Source of the DNA: Pseudomonas brassicacearum subsp. brassicacearum
Lineage (GTDB): Bacteria > Pseudomonadota > Gammaproteobacteria > Pseudomonadales > Pseudomonadaceae
Direction: 5' to 3'
Assembly: GCF_008801605.1 (NCBI RefSeq)
Contig: NZ_VZPJ01000006.1
Location: forward strand, 124,001 to 188,000
DNA length: 64,000 nucleotides
Shown: positions 59,751-64,000 of the stretch, in pieces
How positions within the stretch are numbered: position 1 is the stretch's first letter
Layout of the letters: each line of letters starts with the position of its first letter
Position numbers and translations under genes: made by a program
Notes under the pieces: model-generated
Databases searched by the model: none
Told to the model about the DNA's origin: nothing
The model's input: the letters and a program-made list of their open reading frames with translations, nothing else

Positions 59751-60611
59751 ATGAAAAACCGTTTGTTCATCCTCACTCAATACCTGCTGCCCCACCACCT
59801 GCTGTCGCGGTTGGCCGGCTGCATTGCCGAATGCCGCGTGCGCTGGTTCAAGAACGCCTTCACCGCATGGTTTGCCAAGCGCTACCAAGTGGACATGTCC
59901 CAGGCACTGGTGGAAGACCTGACTGCCTACGAGCACTTCAACGCCTTCTTCACCCGCGCCCTGAAAGACGGCGCACGCCCGCTGGACGATACCCCGGGCG
60001 CGATCCTCAGCCCCGCCGACGGTGCCGTCAGCCAGCTCGGCCCGATCGAGCATGGCCGGGTGTTCCAGGCCAAGGGCCACAGCTTCAGCGTGCTGGAGCT
60101 GCTGGGCGGTGATGCGGCCAACGCGGCGCCGTTCATGGGCGGCGATTTCGCCACCATCTACCTCTCCCCCAAGGACTATCACCGCGTGCACATGCCACTG
60201 GCCGGCACCCTGCGGGAGATGGTCTACATCCCTGGACGGATTTTCTCGGTCAACCAGACCACCGCCGAAAACGTTCCTGAGCTGTTCGCCCGCAACGAGC
60301 GCGTGGCGTGCATTTTCGACACCGAACGCGGGCCGATGGCCGTTGTACTGGTGGGCGCGATGATCGTAGCGTCCATCGAAACCGTCTGGGCCGGACTGGT
60401 GACACCTCCCAAGCGCCAGCTGAAAACCTTCCGTTATGACGAAGCCGCCCGCGCGCCGATTCATCTGGAAAAAGGCGCCGAACTGGGTCGCTTCAAGCTG
60501 GGTTCGACAGCCATCGTGCTGTTCGGTCCGGACCAGGTGAAATGGGCCGAAGGCCTGGTAGCCGGTTCGCCCGTGCAGATGGGCCAGGGCCTGGCACTGC
60601 CAAAGGCCTGA
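59751..60611 (+). CDS. psd: Phosphatidylserine decarboxylase
   Basis: 286-residue proenzyme of the inner membrane making phosphatidylethanolamine. Self-cleavage at Gly251-Ser252 in LGST leaves a pyruvoyl group on the small subunit. It lies 19 bp after rhdA and shares its promoter. Confidence 0.96.
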   Translation: MKNRLFILTQYLLPHHLLSRLAGCIAECRVRWFKNAFTAWFAKRYQVDMSQALVEDLTAYEHFNAFFTRALKDGARPLDDTPGAILSPADGAVSQLGPIEHGRVFQAKGHSFSVLELLGGDAANAAPFMGGDFATIYLSPKDYHRVHMPLAGTLREMVYIPGRIFSVNQTTAENVPELFARNERVACIFDTERGPMAVVLVGAMIVASIETVWAGLVTPPKRQLKTFRYDEAARAPIHLEKGAELGRFKLGSTAIVLFGPDQVKWAEGLVAGSPVQMGQGLALPKA

Positions 60612-60636
60612 TTCACGCCCGTCCTTTGAAGCAGGG

Positions 60637-60726
60637 TTGTGGGAGCAAGGCTTGCCCGCGATGAACGATGACGCGGTCCAAAAGAAACTGCGGCGCCTGC
60701 ATCGCGAGCAAGCTTTGCTCACACAG
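60637..60726. repeat. REP doublet (REPIN), mixed unit types
   Basis: Left unit (60637-60663) TGTGGGAGCAAGGCTTGCCC; right unit (60701-60726) ends CAAGCTTTGCTCACACA with one change from the usual CTCCCACA. It fills most of the psd/unknown gene gap. Confidence 0.85.
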
Positions 60727-60808
60727 CACACTCAGGCCAACACGCCGGCCTGTCAGCTGCTAGAGTTGGAAACATCACGTTTATTTCCCGCCGGAGCCCG
60801 TACACGGC

Positions 60809-62569
60809 ATGAATGAGACCAGCCCTCTCCAGCTATTGCGCGTCATGACCCCGACGCAAGCACGCTTGTCGTTCTGCGACGCCACGCCACGGGACCTCAA
60901 GCGCTGGATCGCCAACCTGCCCAAGGCCAACATCGGCGAAACAGCTCGCCTTTTGTACCAAGCCCTTGGCGAACTCAACCAACTGCTCACGCCCAGCGAC
61001 AATCGCCTGCAACTGCTCGAGCTGCTGCGGCCCGAGGTGTATTACGTCTGCAAGCACCTGGAGCGGCACTTCCTGCAACAGGCCATCGTGCTGGATGAAC
61101 GCTCGCGCAAGATCGTCAACCTGTGCCAGGCGCTGCAAACCCAGCTGGCGATGGGCTACAAACAGATCGTGGCGCGTATGGCATCGAAATACACCAAGGA
61201 CCGGGCCCGTCTGCTGAGCACCGCGCTGCAACGGGCGATGCATGCCCTCAATGGCCCGCTGCTGCGCGCCAGTCAGTTGTACAGCCCAGTGCCTGAAGGG
61301 CTGTGGCTCGATTTACATCAGTTGTACCGGATCGCCTGCCTGCACCGGTTGCAGCACCTGAGCGTGAGTGACGAACTGGCGAGCCAGGTTCATCAATTGA
61401 ACCCCGAACAGACCTATGTCGTTGCCTTGTTGCTGGGAGCGTCACGCAGCAATCAACTGCGCCAGAGCCAAATCGGGTGGCTGACCCAGGCGCTCGAATC
61501 CTGGAGCCAGTGGGTCAAGCTCGATCCCACCTCCAGCGCTGCCAGCCTGTTCGCGGTCGCTCCGGAGCTGGATGTCGGGCCACGCTACCGCTCCAAGTTC
61601 CGCGCCGAACAGCAGCCAACCTTGCAGGGCTTCGATCCACAACCCCTGGTGCGCGCAATCGCCACGCACCTGGAACAACCTGCCGAGCATAGCCTGCCAA
61701 TACCGGGCGGCATGAGCGTCGACACCTTGCATCACCTGCAAGCCGCCTGGGGCGAAGCGGCCGAACGCAGCTTCCAGCGCACCGAGGGCAACGGCACGCT
61801 GACCCTGTGCGTGGGCATGAGCGCGCTGCACTACTACCTCGGCGGCGAGCGCTCTTTCACCGAGATACTGAAAAGCCCCGGCACCCGCAAGGCCCGCTTC
61901 GAAGCCTCGCCAAGCAAGACAAGCGACACTTGGAAGCAAGCGTTCGACGCCGCCCCCGCCGGCGACAGCGACCTGCTGCCCTATGAAGAAATCGAGTACC
62001 CGGTCAACCCGGCCGATGACGATGGCACCAGCTCCGACAACCAGCATCACTTCCCCACCTACGACTTGCCAATCATCAACCACAGCCCCGGCGGCTACTG
62101 CCTCGGCTGGCCCAAGGAAGTGCCGGAACAACTGCAAGCCGGGGAAATGATCGGCATCCGGGACACCAGCGACCAAGCCTGGAGCGTTGCCGTGGTGCGC
62201 TGGATCCGACAAGTGCGCAACGGCGCCATGCAAATGGGCATCGAGCTGGTCGCACCGCATGCCCAGCCTTGTGGGCTGCAACTGGTCCGCGAAGAAAATG
62301 AGCACGGTCACTACCTGCGCGGGCTGTTACTCCCCGAGATCAGCGCCATTGATCTCCCCCCCACCATGATCGCCCCGCGCCTGCCGTTCCAGGAGGGCCA
62401 GCGGGTGTTGATCAACACCAACGGCCAGGAACGCCGCGCCGGCCTGGACCGCCGGGTCACCAGCACCCACAGTTTCAATCAGTTTGCTTATCACCCGGAA
62501 GACTCAACCGCCAACGGGGATGGCGGCGAGCAAGAAGGGAATTTTGATTCGTTGTGGAAGTCGCTGTAG
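60809..62569 (+). CDS. Unknown protein with PilZ-like C-terminal region
   Basis: 586-residue cytoplasmic protein. About 1-290 is helical and unassigned. Near 430-500 a beta-rich stretch around GIRDTSDQAWSVAVVRW and AMQMGIELVAP resembles the end of a PilZ domain, though I do not see the RxxxR c-di-GMP motif, so binding is doubtful. The tail has basic RRAGLDRRV. Position before serB matches the P. aeruginosa gene between psd and fimX; fimX itself is not found here. Confidence 0.7.
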   Translation: MNETSPLQLLRVMTPTQARLSFCDATPRDLKRWIANLPKANIGETARLLYQALGELNQLLTPSDNRLQLLELLRPEVYYVCKHLERHFLQQAIVLDERSRKIVNLCQALQTQLAMGYKQIVARMASKYTKDRARLLSTALQRAMHALNGPLLRASQLYSPVPEGLWLDLHQLYRIACLHRLQHLSVSDELASQVHQLNPEQTYVVALLLGASRSNQLRQSQIGWLTQALESWSQWVKLDPTSSAASLFAVAPELDVGPRYRSKFRAEQQPTLQGFDPQPLVRAIATHLEQPAEHSLPIPGGMSVDTLHHLQAAWGEAAERSFQRTEGNGTLTLCVGMSALHYYLGGERSFTEILKSPGTRKARFEASPSKTSDTWKQAFDAAPAGDSDLLPYEEIEYPVNPADDDGTSSDNQHHFPTYDLPIINHSPGGYCLGWPKEVPEQLQAGEMIGIRDTSDQAWSVAVVRWIRQVRNGAMQMGIELVAPHAQPCGLQLVREENEHGHYLRGLLLPEISAIDLPPTMIAPRLPFQEGQRVLINTNGQERRAGLDRRVTSTHSFNQFAYHPEDSTANGDGGEQEGNFDSLWKSL

Positions 62570-62606
62570 GCAGCCAACGCGTAACCCTTTGTGAAGAGAG
62601 AATTCT

Positions 62607-62697
62607 CTGTGGGAGCAAAGCTTGCTCGCGATGCTGGCACCGCGGTTCTTTTATAGACCGCGTTATCGTTTATCGCGGGCAAGCCTTGCTCCCACAG
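62607..62697. repeat. REP doublet (REPIN), mixed unit types
   Basis: Left unit (62607-62632) has CAAAGCTTGCTCGCG, the right (62671-62697) CGCGGGCAAGCCTTGC. Between the unknown protein gene and the convergent serB. Confidence 0.85.
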
Positions 62698-62730
62698 CTA
62701 GATCTCCTCGCCACAAAGATTGCGACAGAC

Positions 62731-63945
62731 TCAGAGCTGCCCGTCACGATCCCTGAAGCCCAACAGGTACAACACCCCATCCAGCCCCAGGGTGGAAATC
62801 GCCTGTCTGGCCGACTGCTTGACCAGCGGCTTGGCGCGGAACGCCACGCCCAGGCCCGCTATCGCCAGCATCGGCAAGTCGTTGGCACCGTCGCCCACGG
62901 CGATGGTCTGTTCCAGGCGCAGGCCTTCTTTTTCAGCCAGTTCACGCAGCAGGTCCGCCTTGCGCTGGGCATCGACGATCGGCTCGACGGCCACGCCGGT
63001 CACCTTGCCATCCACCACTTCCAGTTCGTTGGCGAACACGTAGTCGATGCCGAGCTTGGCCTGCAGCTGCTTGGCGAAGTAGGTGAAGCCGCCGGACAGG
63101 ATGGCGGTCTTGTAGCCCAGGCGCTTGAGTTCGGCGAACAGCGTCTCGGCGCCTTCGGTCAGGCGCAGCGAAGCACCAATGGAATCCAGCACGCTGACGT
63201 CCAGCCCCTTGAGCAGCGCCAGGCGCTCCTTGAAGCTGGCCCGGAAATCCAACTCGCCAGCCATGGCTCGCTCGGTGATGGCCGAGACCTTGTCGCCCAC
63301 GCCGGCCGCCTTGGCCAGTTCGTCGATGACTTCGGCTTCGATCAGCGTCGAGTCCATGTCGAACACCGCCAGGCGGCGGTTACGGCGGAACAGCGAATCT
63401 TCCTGGAAGGCGATGTCGACGTTCAGTTCCTGGGCCACGCTGAGGAACTCGGCACGCAACGCCTGGGGATCCGCCGGCTCGCCGCGCACCGAAAACTCGA
63501 TGCAACCCTTGCCCTTGTCGTCCGGGGTGTCCAGCGGCATGCGCCCGGACAATCGGTCGATATGGTCGATGTTCAGGTCATATTTGGCGGTGATCGAACT
63601 GACACGCTGCAACTGCTCGGCGGTAACCTTGCGGGTCAACAGGGTAACGATGTGGCGCTTCTTGCCCTGGCCGGCCACCCAATGTCGGTAATCGTCCTCG
63701 GACACCGGGGTGAAGCGCACCTGTTGGTCGAGCTTGTAGGCGGTGAACAGGATGTCCTTGAGCACCGACTTGCCTTGTTCGGCGTCCGGGATTTCAACCA
63801 GGATGCCGAACGACAACGTGTCGTGGATCACCGCCTGACCGATGTCGAGAATGTTCACACCACCCTGGGCCAGAACGCCGGTAATGGCCGCAGTCAGACC
63901 CGGACGGTCGCTGCCAGTGATGTTTATCAGGACGATTTCGCGCAA
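62731..63945 (-). CDS. serB: Phosphoserine phosphatase SerB
   Basis: 404-residue HAD-family phosphatase. Two N-terminal ACT domains (about 1-170) bind serine for feedback control. The catalytic DMDST at 196-200 (Asp196 nucleophile) and the later VGDGANDLPML complete the site. It is the last step of serine synthesis. Longer than the E. coli enzyme because of the ACT pair, as in other Pseudomonas. The remaining 55 bp upstream of it hold no visible feature. Confidence 0.96.
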   Translation of the reverse strand: MREIVLINITGSDRPGLTAAITGVLAQGGVNILDIGQAVIHDTLSFGILVEIPDAEQGKSVLKDILFTAYKLDQQVRFTPVSEDDYRHWVAGQGKKRHIVTLLTRKVTAEQLQRVSSITAKYDLNIDHIDRLSGRMPLDTPDDKGKGCIEFSVRGEPADPQALRAEFLSVAQELNVDIAFQEDSLFRRNRRLAVFDMDSTLIEAEVIDELAKAAGVGDKVSAITERAMAGELDFRASFKERLALLKGLDVSVLDSIGASLRLTEGAETLFAELKRLGYKTAILSGGFTYFAKQLQAKLGIDYVFANELEVVDGKVTGVAVEPIVDAQRKADLLRELAEKEGLRLEQTIAVGDGANDLPMLAIAGLGVAFRAKPLVKQSARQAISTLGLDGVLYLLGFRDRDGQL

Positions 63946-64000
63946 GGCGCACCCCCGCAGGTGGAAAAAAACCGCATTCTACCCACATTCAGTGACCATC

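Overview
The window is a stretch of chromosome from a Pseudomonas of the P. fluorescens group. Evidence for this is the gene order (purA-hisZ-hflC-hflK-hflX-hfq-miaA-mutL-amiB-tsaE-nnr / queG / orn / rsgA / motBA / HDOD / rhdA-psd / serB, which from memory is the PA4938-PA4960 order of P. aeruginosa), an azurin gene with all copper ligands, the amaA-amaB lysine catabolism pair, high GC content, and at least eleven REP doublets of the type known from P. fluorescens. I see no prophage, integrase, insertion sequence or CRISPR array. Almost every base is core genome. Accessory character is limited to about 17-26 kb and to the repeats.

Layout. 0-2 kb: an AGE-family epimerase and an SDR oxidoreductase. 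2.1-2.9 kb: a long gene-free stretch with several DnaA-box-like sequences. 2.9-8.3 kb: the branched-chain amino acid ABC transporter livK-livH-livM-livG-livF on the minus strand, with a near-perfect sigma-54 promoter and an upstream array of direct repeats before livK. 8.4-12.4 kb: amaA (pipecolate oxidase), amaB (aldehyde dehydrogenase) and a divergent LysR regulator. 12.7-14.7 kb: pncB-nadE (NAD salvage). 14.9-17 kb: azurin, a tiny unannotated ORF, a LOG-family hydrolase, a small charged protein and a Nudix hydrolase.

17.1-24 kb: a three-gene minus-strand locus of two transglutaminase-like proteins and a circularly permuted ATP-grasp/alpha-E fusion. This is a predicted peptide-ligation/processing system with no settled function. 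24.1-25.5 kb: two overlapping genes of unknown function, a protein with a hydrophobic core followed by a four-helix membrane protein. Their layout resembles a membrane-acting toxin with its immunity protein. These two loci are the best candidates for poorly described biology in the window.

25.7-35.5 kb: YgiQ radical SAM protein, dnaB, the rpsF-rpsR-(DUF2232)-rplI ribosomal operon and rlmB-rnr. 35.7-36.1 kb: two identical tRNA-Leu(CAG) genes, each with its own promoter and terminator. 36.3-38.2 kb: a chemoreceptor with a good sigma-54 promoter. 38.4-51.3 kb: the long purA to nnr block, with hfq and mismatch repair. 51.4-64 kb: queG, a TRIC channel, orn, rsgA, motB/motA (with a FliA-type promoter), an HDOD protein, rhdA-psd, an unknown PilZ-like protein and serB.

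The genes work mainly in amino acid uptake and breakdown, NAD supply and repair, RNA processing and decay, ribosome assembly, motility and chemotaxis, and envelope maintenance. All functional calls come from reading motifs and gene order. No database search was run.
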